Below, in pieces: positions 24,358 through 36,101 of a stretch of 64,000 bases of DNA. The stretch's first letter is position 1; each line of letters opens with the position of its first letter. Source of the DNA: Desmodus rotundus (taxonomy: Eukaryota; Chordata; Mammalia; Chiroptera; Phyllostomidae); the NCBI RefSeq assembly GCF_022682495.2, contig NC_071393.1, positions 95,345,010 through 95,409,009 of the forward strand, read 5' to 3'. A model generated the notes under the pieces. It ran no database searches. It was not told the DNA's origin and saw nothing but the letters and a program-made list of their open reading frames with translations. The translations under genes were made by a program, and so were the position numbers.

Positions 24358-24590
24358 ATGTAGCAGTTAAGAGCAGTCTCTAAAATGAGACCTTAGTATC
24401 AAATCCCAGCTCTGCCTGTTACCAGCTGTGTGACCTTGGATAAGGTACTTCACCTCTCTGACCCTTGTTTTTGTCAGCTGTAAAATGAAGAGATAACAAC
24501 CTTATCTACCTCATAAGGCTGTTGTGTGGATAAAATGAACTAATGCATATACGGTACTTGCCATACCATAAGTGCTATACAAGGATTAGC
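24358..24590 (+). repeat. MIR SINE, near full length
   Basis: The full MIR order is visible: GCAGTTAAGAGCAGTCTC (tRNA-like head), ACCAGCTGTGTGACCTTGG (conserved core), TGTAAAATGAAGAGATAAC and TAAGGCTGTTGTGTGGAT. It ends before the ATAAGTGCTATACAAGG stretch. Confidence 0.9.
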
Positions 24591-24599
24591 TAGAATATA

Positions 24600-25335
24600 T
24601 CCCAAGATGGGAGAGTGAATCTCATTATTTGGCTTAGTGATGGGCAAAACTTACAAAATTCATATTCATCTCAGTCAACACCTCCAAACCCATATTTCTC
24701 TTTGAATTACGCACTTCTTCCCCCAGCCCTCTCTCCCTTCAGCCCGAACCAGCCAATCCCTCTCCTCCCCATGAGCAAGGGTCTTGGCTCATTTGAGTGC
24801 GAGAGGATGCGATTGTAAGAAAGAGCAAAGCAGCAGACTCCGGCCATCCTTAGGGCCCTGGTACAGGGAGGCAGGAGTACAACAGAAGAGGCCCAGGACG
24901 TGGAGCAGGAAGCCAGAAGGGCCAGCCCACCATCTGCTCCCCTGTCCGCGGTGTGTGGCCTGGCATGGACTCACACTTGGTCACAGCCCAGCACCACTAC
25001 CAAGTACCCATTTGGGAGCCACGCCAAGGCCCAGCCATTTCCCATCATGGGGGAGAGGCAAGCAGCCCTGCCCGAAAGAGGCCTCTACAGTGTGCTCACC
25101 CATGGCCCACACTCCATTTGCTTAAGGATGGCAGTAAAAGCCAGCACTCTCCCAAGGAGGCTGATGGCCGAGGGAGCTGTTCAGTAGACAATACGGCTTT
25201 TATGAGACCCGGTGAGGTGGCAGGAGACCAGTGCTCAGTGGGTGACGCCACCCTGCACCCTACCAGCCTCTCCATCAGGCATGGATAATTAAAATGCTTC
25301 CCAAACAACTGCCCTTGGGAGGCAGGGACCCAGTG
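24600..25335. other. Unique non-coding stretch
   Basis: No recognised repeat or gene. Overlapping GC-rich open frames on both strands lack domains. Confidence 0.4.
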
Positions 25336-25835
25336 GGGGTATACACACACTCACACACAGGCATACATTGGCAAGATACACTCACGTGCGGTCACACCCA
25401 TTTCAGACCCCCCCTCCCATAAACAGCTGACATACGTACACAGACATGCACACACCCACACCCACTCATGCACATGCATACACACGTGCACACACACATT
25501 CCCACACCATACACACCGACAGGAACACATACATATTCACACATAGGCATACATTTTCAAGTACACACATGTGTTCACACACATTGAAGTACACACGTGT
25601 GCACATAAACAGCTCATATGTACACATAGTCAAATACTCACCTACACACTCATGCACATGCAAAAACACTCTTCTGCACACATTCACTCCATACGCGTTC
25701 ATACCCATGCACATCCTCACACATAAACACGTGCATGTACTCACACATACCCATGCACACAATCACAACATGCGTTAACACACACATTTACACATCAACA
25801 TGCTCTCATACATACACACTCACAGGTGCCCAGAG
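25336..25835. repeat. Long degenerate CA-rich tract
   Basis: About 500 bp of interrupted CA repeats with recurring CACACATGT, GCATACA and ACACTCA motifs. Longer similar blocks recur, such as the ACACATAGGCATACATT type at about 25360 and 25540. The His/Thr frame on one strand and the Val/Cys frame on the other are artefacts. Confidence 0.9.
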
Positions 25836-26149
25836 GCAGGTCCTCAGCCCTCCGGGGCTCTGTGCTCCCTGGGAGCACTGGGTCAGGGCTCAGCAGTTAA
25901 GTCAGAAGATTGCTTTCTCGTCTGCAAGCTCTTTTCCTCCTTCAGAAAAGCACTCCTGAGGAGGTGGCATGAGAGGGGGAGAACACACAGGCCCATAGAG
26001 ACCTGGAAAACCGCCTTCTGGAAGAAGTCCCGAGGATGTCGATGGCGGTGGGCCATGGCACTTTTGCTTAGGTCAACAGAAATCACGTCAGGGTTTTGCA
26101 GTTTACAGAGAACGTCTTCCTACACCTGTCGTATCCCTGCCACACTACT

Positions 26150-26300
26150 AACCTGCCGAGTCATCTTGAGCCTCAGTTTCCTCATGGAGCTGCTGTGAGG
26201 ATTACGTGAGATAATGTATGGAAATCGGGGAGCCCAGTGCCTGCCACATAGTAAGCCTCAATAAATGGTAGCTTTTTATCCTTGGCATTATTACCAATAT
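26150..26300 (+). repeat. MIR SINE fragment
   Basis: GAGCCTCAGTTTCCTCATGG, TGCTGTGAGGATTACGTGAG and GTGCCTGCCACATAGTAAGC match the second half of MIR in plus orientation. It ends in CTCAATAAATGGTAG. Confidence 0.75.
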
Positions 26301-26875
26301 GGATATTAATAACAATAAATCCTACAGCAATCCTTACGGTATTATTTTCATGTTGTATAAATGAAAACAAAAGCCCAGCACTTTAGATGCCACGTGGCAG
26401 AGCTGGACTCGGGCCTTCTTCCTCCAGAGAATTCCCTCCTCTTCTCTGTGCCCACCACCTGCTCAGGGCCTGCTTCTCCCTGCCTGGCCCCACATTTTGA
26501 GCCTCTTACAGATCCCTGTGAAGAGGGCAGAGGGGAGAGGGAAGGGGAAGGAACAGACAGTGTGCTCCTCTCCCAGTTCATCCCATGGACACGGGCTGGG
26601 CTCTGCTGCCTGTGGCTTGCTCTGAAATGGTTGTGTTTTATATGTATTTCTCCCTCTCCACTCTGCTTGAGGCCCCAGGACAGGGCTAAGCCTGGCTCAG
26701 TTCAACAGGAGATCCCTTCTCACTTCAGATCCCCCTTTCCTAAAACCACCTGGGCCAGCCACCCAGCCGCTGGACTGCCTCTGCCTTCCTGTCAGATTCT
26801 AACCCCAAAGCACCAGCCAGGTAACTGGGGCGGAGGCCCAGGACCTAGTGCAGGTGCCTGTTCCTACTCCAGCCC

Positions 26876-26965
26876 TAAGTCACCCTGTGACCTTGGGCCA
26901 GTCACTTCCCCTCTCTGGGCCTCAGTTTGCTCCCTGCTGAATGAGAGGATGAGCAGGCCCTTCAA
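26876..26965 (+). repeat. MIR SINE fragment
   Basis: CTGTGACCTTGGGCCAGTCA followed by CTGGGCCTCAGTTTGCTCC is the MIR core. The open frame 26361-26972 that crosses it is not considered coding. Confidence 0.7.
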
Positions 26966-26969
26966 GCCA

Positions 26970-28855
26970 TAAGTTTCTCAGAGGCTGGGAAGCACACAGA
27001 ATCTCAAAAGACAGGCTAGTGGGGAAGATAATTTGGGGGTGAGGGAGCTTTATAAATCATGTCACACCTGGCAGGCTCTTCAGAAGATGCCACACACAGC
27101 CCTAAGTTCCCTTTTAGAGTTATTGTGGAGAGAGCTCCAGAGAAAGGGGAAGCTGGCGGCGAGAGGGGTGGAGAGTATCCACCCACCCACAGAGGCACAT
27201 GCTGGAGAGAGGCCAGACCCCACAGGACAGAAAGCAGGCCAGGCAAGTCTGTAAGCGAAGAGGTCCTCAGCCCCCAGAAATCCTAGCCTCCACCTCAGCA
27301 AGGGACCTGCTCCCCGTTATCAGGCCAGCTTCCCCACACAGACTCAACCATCTCCTGTCACAGCCGGCTGGCAATTTGTCGACTTAGTATAACATGGCCT
27401 GTGCTGGGTATTTTCCATTTGTTCCTACAAACCTTCTCCCCACACTTCTCCCCCGGAAGCCGGCCAGTATGGACTGCGTAATAGTCTCCCTTGACCTCTG
27501 GCTCCCAGTTGGGTTCAGCCAATGGAGCAGTCGCAGGAACCCACAGAGCAGGAGGAGAGGGGGCAGGAGCACTGCCGTTTGCCTACACCCCTTCCGGAAG
27601 ACCTTGCCTGTCAGGCAGGCCTCTCTGCCCAGGACCCACTCCAAGCCCTGTGCGCCTAGGGGTGCTTCCTGCTCCCGCAGTTGCTGGCCTCAGGGTGTTG
27701 CGCTGTGCTCTGCAGGTTTCCCAAACTGCCCTCACCTTTGGAAACGCTCCCTCTATTACACTCTCATCAATTACCCAGCTTGCCCGTGCCACCTGTTTCC
27801 TGTCAGGACCCCAATGCGTCACTCAAGGAGAGTGCTCTTAGTCAAACAATGATGACAAAGTCATCAGGACCAGAAACAAGACAGTCGGAGAAATAGCTCT
27901 GCGGTCATCTTGCCTTGTAGCTTCTGAGGGCAACACAGCTCTCTGCGGTGGGGTCCCCAGCCCAAATCCCCACCTGGCCAGGAATGTCAATGAGTCCAAA
28001 ACTCCTAGGGGGCCGAGACGGCTCAGACCCCAGCCAAACCGAAGGCCACCCTCAGCTCCCTCCACTGTTGCCAAGCAAGAATGCAGGCCTGGGATTACAG
28101 ATCTAATTATTTAAAGGAAATTGAAAATACATATTTTTATGTGAAATTTTCTCTTGGCTTATGTGTTTTAGAAGGCAAATGCAAGCCAAATGCATTTACT
28201 GCCAAAAGAGAGTTGTTTGTTCCTCCCTGAATTACACTCTGATGCTGACATTCCGTCTTCTGCACAGATAATTCAAAGGGATGACAGCTGGGTGGCCCCA
28301 ACAAGGCTGCACACCCCAATCTGTGAGTCTCTGCCCTGCAGAAGGAAGAGGGCCCGCAAGGGTTCCCCAGGGAAGAGGGTGTTTGGCAAAGCCCAGACCA
28401 TGGGGAGAGGCGGGCAGCAATCAGCAGTGAGCCAACGGCCCCAGATCAGGAACCAGGAGCCAGCCAAGACAGGGAGCTGGCCACGGTGGCCAGAAGTAGA
28501 GGACCCACTGGACAACGGGCAGGCCTCAGAAAGGCTTGTTTCCAAACCCTGTTTGTTTTGCTGCTACACCAAGTTCTTCCTGAAAGTTGCAGCAGTAGTG
28601 CTCCCCATCCTGGCAGGGAAGGTGACGGCAGCACCTTTAGCTGCAAGTTGAGAGGGGACTAGCGTCATTCACAAAGGCTCAGCCTCCATCTGCCTTCTGG
28701 GCCATGAGATCATTTGGGGCTTAGGTGGCTGTGTAACCAAAACAGCATTTTATCCTTCCAGCTGCCTCCAGGCCCAGCCAAGCTCCCAAACTCACTGGGC
28801 AGGAAGAAAACCTTTCCAATGAGGAACAGCCTCAGCCGGGCATTCCTCAGCCCCC
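26970..28855. other. Mostly unique non-coding stretch, one LTR-like segment
   Basis: The segment 27490-27850 ends with TCATCAATTACCCAGCTTGC and CACCTGTTTCCTGTCAGGAC, phrases I associate with worn mammalian LTRs, but the family is not assigned. The AT-rich block 28095-28230 looks like a conserved non-coding element. No exon is supported. Confidence 0.4.
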
Positions 28856-28859
28856 TGCT

Positions 28860-29030
28860 CCCTTCCTCCCTGAAATGCTCCAGAATTTCTGACTTCCCCG
28901 CTGCCCAGGCACCGCCAGCTATTGCAAAGCTGCTTTTCAGACCTTCCTTCTTTCTCCTTTAGACTGTCAGCCCCCTTGGCAGCAGGGCCAGATTTTAATC
29001 TTCATGCCCTCAGCACTCAGGTCAGCTTCC
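28860..29030 (+). repeat. Possible L2 LINE 3' end
   Basis: AGACTGTCAGCCCCCTTGGC, AGCAGGGCCAGATTTTAATC and CCTCAGCACTCAGG follow the layout of an L2 3' end, but divergence is high. Confidence 0.45.
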
Positions 29031-29104
29031 TACAAATGGAGGTGCATAAATATACACATTACTGGACACTTTTGGTGACATGACTGGAAAGTAATAAGAA
29101 ATTA

Positions 29105-29308
29105 GCGTGGCTGGTGTGGCTCAGTGGATTGAGTGCTGGCCTTCAAACCAAAGGGTTGCTGGTTCAATTCCCAGTCAGGGCACATGACTGGGTTGTGGGC
29201 CAGGTCCCCAGTTGGGGGCACATGAGAGGCGACCACACAGTGATGTTTCTCTCCCTCTTTCTCTGTCCCTTCACCTCTCTGAAAATAAATAAAATCTTTT
29301 AAAAAAAG
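29105..29308 (+). mobile_element. Ves-type bat SINE (tRNA-derived)
   Basis: The head GTGGCTGGTGTGGCTCAGTGG contains an A-box-like TGGCTCAGTGG. GGTTCAATTCC at about 29161-29171 is a B box. The body (GGGTTGTGGGCCAGGTCCCC) leads into CTCTCTGAAAATAAATAAAA and an A-rich tail. Such SINEs are transcribed by RNA polymerase III and mobilised by L1. Ves elements are restricted to bats, so this is a strong lineage marker. An imperfect AGAAATTA/GGAAATTT flank may be the duplication. Confidence 0.93.
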
Positions 29309-29309
29309 G

Positions 29310-30680
29310 AAATTTTAAGCAAAATAATGACGACAACAGAGGCCTTACATTTATGCAGAACTTTGAACTTTAAGAATAAGAAATAATAAACCTAATAATA
29401 GTAATGATAGATGTCTTACATTTGTATAGCACTTTAAAGTGTGCAAAGCACTTTCACAGACTTAATTTTATATCTTCAAGTCATTTTTAAAACAGGAGAT
29501 ACCGGCAAAATGCAAATTACTGCTGATACGGGATGACACAGATGTGGGGAGGCACTCTCCTGTCCTCTCTGTTTGGGGATCCGTTTGAAATATTCCATTG
29601 TGAAGAGTTTTGCTTTGTTCTAAGAAAACACTCTTGTATGTAAGTAAAGTAAGAGGCATCATCCTCACCAGCATTACTCTAAAGCTAAAGAAACTGAAGC
29701 CCAGGGGCGGGGTTTGGTGTGCCCCGGTCACTCAGCTGGTACCGACCCGCACGACTGAGACTAGAGAGGTGGGTCCCCACTCCCTGGCAGGTGCTTTCAT
29801 TCCTACGTCACTTTTGCCCAAAGTGGGTCCCACAAACACCATTGCCTTGGAATGTTAGGGTTCTACAGAAACTAAGATCCTGTGGTTAAATATGTTTAAC
29901 AAAAAGTTAATCGAAGCAATGAGGTCCGTTTTGCCGGACCTGTTAGTGCCTTTACAGAGCATTCTGTGGAACTAGTGTTCTCTAGAACACGCTGGAAAAT
30001 TTCAGGCTCCATCAGACCCACAGGCGCAGAGGAGCCTTTCCTGCGTGCACTCTGACCCCCACCAGCCTTCAGAGCCTTCTGACCTTTCCAGAGCCCAGAG
30101 CCCTGGCTGAGTGGACACCCTGCGGAAAGGTGTGCTGCAGATTAGCCCTGCTGGGTGTGTGCAAAGTGTTGGGGAACAGGAGTAGGACAAACATTATCTT
30201 CAGGAGAATTGGGGACTATTATGGGGTATTACAAGGCCTCTAAATAATGGCTGGCTCAGGACAAGATTGTCAACAATTCTAAGAAGGTACGTAAAGCTGT
30301 CCCTGGTCCTGGCCTTCCAGGCTCCCAAATGATGTCAGGACCCCAGGAAGCATCATTTTGGAGAAGGGAGAGAGGTTATTTCTCCTGCACGGGCTGCTCC
30401 TGAGAAACAGATGCTCCAACCCTCTCCTGAGCCCTGAATTGAGTTGCTGAGTCAAGCTCCCTCCCCACCCTTCCTTGCTAACCCTCCACCCCTGGACCCT
30501 TTTGTGCTTGCACCAGCTTCTTTGGCAGTTTCACAGGCCCTTTGGGCAGCTATATTGATGCTTAATCACTAATGAACTTGGGTTTTTCCATCTTCCTCTT
30601 CACCCTTCTCCTCCTCAGTAGTGAGATCTTGGGCCATAGAAGAACAAGAAAAAGAAAGCATGATTTGCTTTGTGAAAGCT
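29310..30680. other. Mostly unique non-coding stretch
   Basis: A MIR- or hAT-related piece is possible at 29400-29470 (TGTATAGCACTTTAAAGTG). Another at 29815-30005 has hAT-like ends, CCCAAAGTGGGTCCCAC and GAACACGCTGGAAAAT. Neither is firmly assignable. No exon is supported. Confidence 0.35.
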
Positions 30681-30684
30681 GGAA

Positions 30685-30885
30685 ATGTTTATCATCCTCA
30701 AATAACTAATCCTTACTGAGCATTCCCTGTGTGCCAGGCCTTGTGCTGGGTGTTTACCACTTACAATGCCAACAACCCTAAGAGGCAGGTCAGATGGGCA
30801 AACCTATGAACACAGAGGTGAAGGGATTTGGCTCACATCACTCAGATAATGAGTGATGGAGCTGAGCTTTGACCCAGGCAGGAGG
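30685..30885 (-). repeat. MIR SINE, reverse orientation
   Basis: CCTGTGTGCCAGGCCTTGTG, AAGAGGCAGGTCAGATGGGC and GATGGAGCTGAGCTTTGACC follow the reverse MIR order. It abuts the 5S rRNA pseudogene with no gap. Confidence 0.75.
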
Positions 30886-30969
30886 GTCTACAGCCATACT
30901 ACCCTGAACACTCCTGATCTTGTCTGATCTTGGAAGCTAAGCAGGATCAGGCCTGGTCAGCACTTGAAC
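30886..30969 (+). pseudogene. 5S rRNA pseudogene, 3'-truncated
   Basis: The segment begins GTCTACAGCCATACTACCCTG and continues through TTGGAAGCTAAGCAGGATC to TCAGCACTTGAACC. It matches roughly the first 84 of about 120 nt of mammalian 5S rRNA with scattered, mostly C-to-T type changes. The last third, including the GGATGGGAGACCGCC region, is absent. It is a decayed, presumably retroposed copy and not a functional RNA gene. Confidence 0.9.
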
Positions 30970-31540
30970 CCACACAAGAGAATTCTAGAAACCCTGCTCA
31001 GAACCACCCTCATCTGACAGTGCCTGGTTAGGAGCCTGCAGACCTGAATTGCCCCCAGTAGCAGGTCTAGAGAGCCAAGGATGGCCCGGGGGCAGCCAGC
31101 CTGGATCAACAAGGCTGTAGAGACCACCTCCAGCAACTCCAGCTTATCTGTTTGCCTTTATCTCCACCCCCACCCCCAGTCCTGGTCACCTGCCATTGGG
31201 AGGCCTTTAGCTACAGCTGGACCAGTCCCAGTCAAGGCAGACAGTGGGAGTCAGAATTAGCTGTGCTATCAGAGATTCAGCACCTAAAGTTTCCAGGGAG
31301 CTCTGGGTAATCTCATGCCATCTGAGCTCTGCCTGCCCTTTGCCCATGGCCTTTTGGCCCCCTCTAAAATACTAGGCCTCTGCTTTGTTTCCTGATGGGC
31401 ACCCCAGTCCCTTGGGGACCTAAACTCTGACTAATATAGCCAGCTTCACCTTACCTCCCGAAGCGAGTGGACCCTCCACTCTCTGGTTAGGGTCTTGCTC
31501 CAAATGAAATGAGCACCAAGGATAGGAAAGGAAGGGTATG
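30970..31540. other. Unique non-coding stretch
   Basis: No repeat or gene is recognised. Confidence 0.45.
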
Positions 31541-31544
31541 GAGT

Positions 31545-31765
31545 TTTATTAAAGCCTGCTGTGTGCCAGGCCCCTATGCCCACTAGCTACTGGTAATTTC
31601 TGTCTCATTTACGTAACCCACTCAACTACCTTATGAGGTGAGTAACAGTATCGCCATTTTTATAGAAGAGGAAGCTGAGGCTCAGAGAGGCTAACTAGCA
31701 TCACTAATGTTATACTACAGTGAATGGAGGACCCTAGCCTGATTCAAAAGCCAATGCTGCTAACA
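31545..31765 (-). repeat. MIR SINE, reverse orientation
   Basis: GCCTGCTGTGTGCCAGGCCC, CAACTACCTTATGAGGTGAG and GAGGAAGCTGAGGCTCAGAG match the reverse MIR order. Confidence 0.8.
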
Positions 31766-31904
31766 AAGATGCCATAGTGTTAGGACCTTAATAATACTCA
31801 GTCGCTGTAAAAAAAAAAAGGCAGGTGTGACCCTGGAGGAGATAATACCACCTTTGTATTACACAGTGCTGACACCCATACAGGATAAACAATGTGCTTA
31901 AGTT

Positions 31905-32135
31905 CACATGCTATTATTAACACCTAATTTAACACATACTATGTGCCAGGCACCTTGTTAACAACTTAGCATGAATTATCACAACACTATAAGAAAAGAA
32001 TGATCACAACACTATCACGACACTATTTAATCCTCACAACACTATAAGAAAAGTACTATTATTATTATTCACACTTTACAGATGAGGAAACTGAGGCTTA
32101 AAGAGCAAAGACCAATTAGCCAAAGACACTGCAGT
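31905..32135 (-). repeat. MIR SINE, reverse orientation, with an internal 55-bp duplication
   Basis: ACATACTATGTGCCAGGCAC and CAGATGAGGAAACTGAGGCT are reverse MIR hallmarks. The phrase CACAACACTATAAGAAAAG occurs at 31980 and again at 32035, so part of the SINE was tandemly duplicated after insertion. Confidence 0.85.
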
Positions 32136-32269
32136 AAATGCCTGCCCCACAGTCATGCCCTGTGCTCCATCCCGAGAGTGCCCCCACTTTTGTCCAGGTG
32201 CCCACTCTTCTCCATCATGGCTCAGGGAAGCATAACCCACGTGAATCTTCATTGCTTGAGCCAGTCATG

Positions 32270-32625
32270 GTAATCCCCTGCCAGTGATTTGTTTAGGAAA
32301 GACCATGTGACCAAGTTCTGGCCAATAAGATAAAAACCTATTTTAAGAAATCTTCTGAAGGGTTTCTGGGTAAAGTTTTATAAAAGGAGATACCCAGAAA
32401 GAGCTGGGCACGCCCTTCTTCCACTGGACATTGTCATTTCTGAACGTAATGACTGGAACTGCAGCAGCCATCTCACCACCCTGAGGCACTAGTACAAGGA
32501 AGAGTCAACATGCTGAGGAGGTCAGTCAGAAACATGGAAAAGACCTAGATTCTTATTGTTTAAGCCCCTGACACCATGCTTTTCTGTTAGTTGCAGCCTA
32601 ACTGATGTAGCCAAAGGTTGTGTGA
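32270..32625 (+). repeat. Ancient LTR-like repeat
   Basis: AAGTTCTGGCCAATAAGAT, AACTGCAGCAGCCATCTCAC and TTGTTTAAGCCCCTGACAC occur in an order I recognise from worn mammalian LTR-type repeats. A related segment lies at 55395-55760. Family not assigned. Confidence 0.5.
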
Positions 32626-32679
32626 ACTTCTATCTCTCTAGCTCTAGACACAAAGGTAGATCGCTTGACATAGAAACAT

Positions 32680-33220
32680 CTATATCATAGGGGAACCAGA
32701 GGGAGAAAAGAGAGAGCAAGAGATCAAGAAACTACTTGAAGAATAATGACCAAAAGCTTCCCTAACCTTATGAAAAAAAAAGACACAATTCCAGAAAGCA
32801 CAGAGAGTCACAAACAAACTGGATCCAAAGAGGATCACACCAAGACACATCATAATTAAAACGGCAAAAGTTAAAGACAGAGAATCTTAAAAGCAGCGAA
32901 AGACAGTTACCTACAGGGAAGCTCCCATAAGACTGTCAGCTGATTTCTCAACAGAAGCATTTTAGGCTAAAAGGGACTGGCAAGAAATATTCAAAGTGAT
33001 AAAAAGCAAAGACCTACAACCAGGACTATTTTACCTAGCAAGGCTATCATTTAAAATTGAAGGAGAAATAAAGAGATTCCCAAGCAAGAAAAAGCTAAAG
33101 GAGTTTGTTACCATCAAACCAGTATTACAAGAAATGTTAAAGGGCCTTCTTGAAGAACAAGAAGAGGATGAAAAAGAAGAAGGAGGAAGAGGAGGAAGAG
33201 GGAGAAGCAGAAGAACATAG
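32680..33220 (+). pseudogene. L1 ORF1p C-terminal remnant
   Basis: The encoded text matches L1 ORF1p C-terminal phrases such as the CTD region with YKRQLPTG-like codons and FYLARLSFKIEGEIKRFPSK. It ends in an acidic/basic low-complexity tail (EEQEEDEKEEGGRGGRGRSR) made by an expanded GAAGAGGAA-like purine run at 33150-33215. Several frameshifts break the upstream part. Confidence 0.75.
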
Positions 33221-33268
33221 GTAAAAGAATAAAATGTCAATAAGTATGTAACTATCAATAATCACTTT

Positions 33269-33585
33269 ATTTATTTATTTTTTTGTCCTCACCCAAGGAT
33301 ATTTTCTCATTGCCTTTGGAGAGCAAGGAAGGGAGAGATGAAGGGAGACAGAGAAAAACATCAACGCAAGACAGAAGCATTGACTGGCTGCATCCTGTAC
33401 TCACCCAGACAAGGAATAAGAGCCAGGATGGGGGATTGTACTGTCCAGCCGGGCCGATTGCACATACCCACACCTGGGCCAGGGATCAAACTGCAACTCA
33501 GGTATGCGCCCTGACCAGGAATCAAACCCACAACCTTTTGGTTACGGGAAGATGCTCCAACCAACTGAGCCACACTGGCTAGGGC
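33269..33585 (-). mobile_element. Ves-type bat SINE, long variant, reverse orientation, inside L1
   Basis: Read on the minus strand it begins GCCCTAGCCAGTGTGGCTCAG, has a B-box-like GGTTTGATTCC and ends in an A/T-rich tail (TTTATTTATTTATTTTTTT on plus). TAATCACTTT flanks both sides (left about 33259-33268, right 33590-33599), a target-site duplication in the L1 ORF2 start. At about 317 bp it is longer than the two other Ves copies (about 205 bp) and has extra internal sequence. Confidence 0.9.
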
Positions 33586-36101
33586 TCAGTAATCACTTTC
33601 AATGTAAATGGCTTGACAGTTCCAATCAAAAGACATAGGGTAGCTAAATGGATAAGAAAACAAGATCCATATATATTCTGTCTACAAGAGACTCACCTCA
33701 GAACTAAAGATATACACAGATTAAAAATAAAGTGATAGAAAAAGATATTTCTTGCAAATAAAAAGGAAAAAAACTGGGATAGCAATTCTTAAATCTGACA
33801 AAACAGACTTTAAAACCAAGGCAATACTGAGACAAAGAAGGACAGTAAATAATGATAAAGAGAGTAATCCAACAAGTGTGTAAATATATGCACCCAACAT
33901 AGAATACCTAAATATGTAAAGCAAGTCTCGGTGGACATAAAGGGAGAGATGGACAGTCATACAGTCATAGTTAGGGATTTCACTACCCCACTGATATCAA
34001 TGAATAGATCTTCCAGACAGAAAATCAATATGGGAATGGCAGCCTTAAATGATACACTAGACCAGATGGATTTAATCGATATCTTCAGAGCATTTTACCC
34101 CAAAGCAGCAGAATATACATTCTTTTCAAGTGCACATAGAACATTTTCTAGGGCAGGCAACAGGTTAGGACACAAAACAAGTTTCAATAAATTTAAGAAG
34201 ATTGTAATCATATCAAGTATCTGCTCTGACCATGATGGTATTAAACCAGAAATCTACCACAGGGGGAAAAAACTGAGAAACACACAAAGACATGAAGGTT
34301 AAATAACATGTTACTAAACAGTGAATGAGTTAACAATGAGATCGAGGAAGAAATCAAAAATTACCTGAAAAAAATGAAAATGAACAAACAACAACCCAAA
34401 ATAAAAACAATCCTAAGAGAGAAATTCATAGCATTACAGGTCTACCTCAAAAAACAAGAAAAATCTCAAATAAACAATCTAACTTTACACTTAAAGGAAC
34501 TTGAAAAAGAAAAGAAGAAAAACAAGCAAATCCCAAAGTGAATAGAAGAAAATAAATAATAAAGAACAGAGTAGAAATAAGTGAAATAGAGTCTAAAAAA
34601 ATACAAAATATCAATGAAATCAAGTGCTGGTTCCTTGAAAAGATAAACAAGATTGACAAAACTTTAATTAGACCCATCCAGGAAAAAAAAAAAAAAGAGG
34701 ACCCAAATAAATAAAATCATAAATGAAAGAGAAGTTACAACTGACATCAAAGAAATACAAAGAATTGTAAGAAAATATTACAAACAACTATATGCCAACA
34801 AATTAGGCAATCTGGACAAAATAGATAAATTTCTAGAAACACACTGAATTGGAAAGAATCAGAGAATCTGGATCGACAGATTACAGCTAGTGAAATGAAG
34901 CAGTACTCAAAAAATTCCAAACAAACAAAAGTCCTGGACCAGATGGCTTCACAGTTGTATTTTACTAAACTTTCAAAGAAGAATTAGCACCTATCCTTCT
35001 CAAACTATTCCCAAAAAATTCAAGAGGACAGAAGACTCTCAAGCTCATTTTACAAGGCCAGTATTATCCTAATTCCAAAACCAGATAGACACTACAAAGA
35101 AAGAAAAGTATAGGCCAATATTGCTGATGAACATAGATGCTAAAATTTCGATAAAATATTATCAAACAGGATCTAGCAATACATTAAAAAGATCGCACAC
35201 CATGATCAAGTGAGATTATACCAGGGATGCAAGGTTGGTACAATATTCTCAAATCAAAAAGTATGATATACCACATAAAGAAAATGAAGGCTAAAAACCA
35301 CGTGATCATATCAATAAATGCAAAAAAAACATTTGATAAAATCCAGCACCCATTTATGATAAAAAACTCTTAGCAAAGTGAAATAGAGGGAAGAACATAC
35401 TTCAACACAATAGAGACCATATATGACAAACCCATGGCCAACATCATACTCAATGGGCAAAAACTACAAGTGTTCCCTTAAGATCAAGAGCAAGACAGGG
35501 ATGTCCGCTTTCACCCCTCTTGTTCAACGTAGTACTGCAATCATACAAGAAGAAGAAATAAAAGGCATCCAAATTAGAAAGGAAGAAGTAAAACTGTCAT
35601 TATTTGTAGATGACATGATACTGTATATAGAGAACCCTTAAGACACCACCAAAAAACTACTAGAACTGATAAATGAACTTAGTAAAGTAGCAAAATACAA
35701 AATAAATATCCAGAAATCAGATGTATTTTTATGCACCAACAATGAATTATCAGAAAGAGAAACTGAGAAAAAAAATCTCATATACAATTGCACCAAAAAA
35801 TATAAAATACCTAAGAATAAATTTAACCTATGGATACAAAACACTTGTACTTGGAAAATTACGAGACACTGAAGAAGGAAACTGAAGAAGACACAAACAA
35901 GTAGAAGCATATCAGGTCTGTCCAGGAAAAGTCCAACAACTGTTATTTAACAAGAATGGTTTGTTGACATCGATGTAGCCTGGCAGCCAAGGAGAGTGGA
36001 CTGGAATGTGCATGTGTGAACAACGACTTCACTGTACTAGTCAGTGGGGGTTGTAGATGCCATTGAGTGAGCATGTGTACTGTGTGGCCATCACATTCAA
36101 A

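Noticed and set aside
25446..25778. His/Thr-rich open frame and its Val/Cys-rich opposite-strand frame
   Set aside because: Direct translation of the CA repeat. The apparent cysteine-rich peptide is a repeat artefact.
26361..26972. 203-codon open frame, plus strand
   Set aside because: It runs through MIR sequence at 26876-26965 and shows no domain.
29105..29180. Possible tRNA gene (A and B boxes)
   Set aside because: The boxes belong to the tRNA-derived head of a Ves SINE. No cloverleaf with a proper anticodon arm and acceptor stem is kept.
35423..35641. Possible active reverse transcriptase
   Set aside because: The FVDD motif is genuine L1 RT, but the surrounding ORF2 has many stops and a mariner insertion, so only a fossil is claimed.
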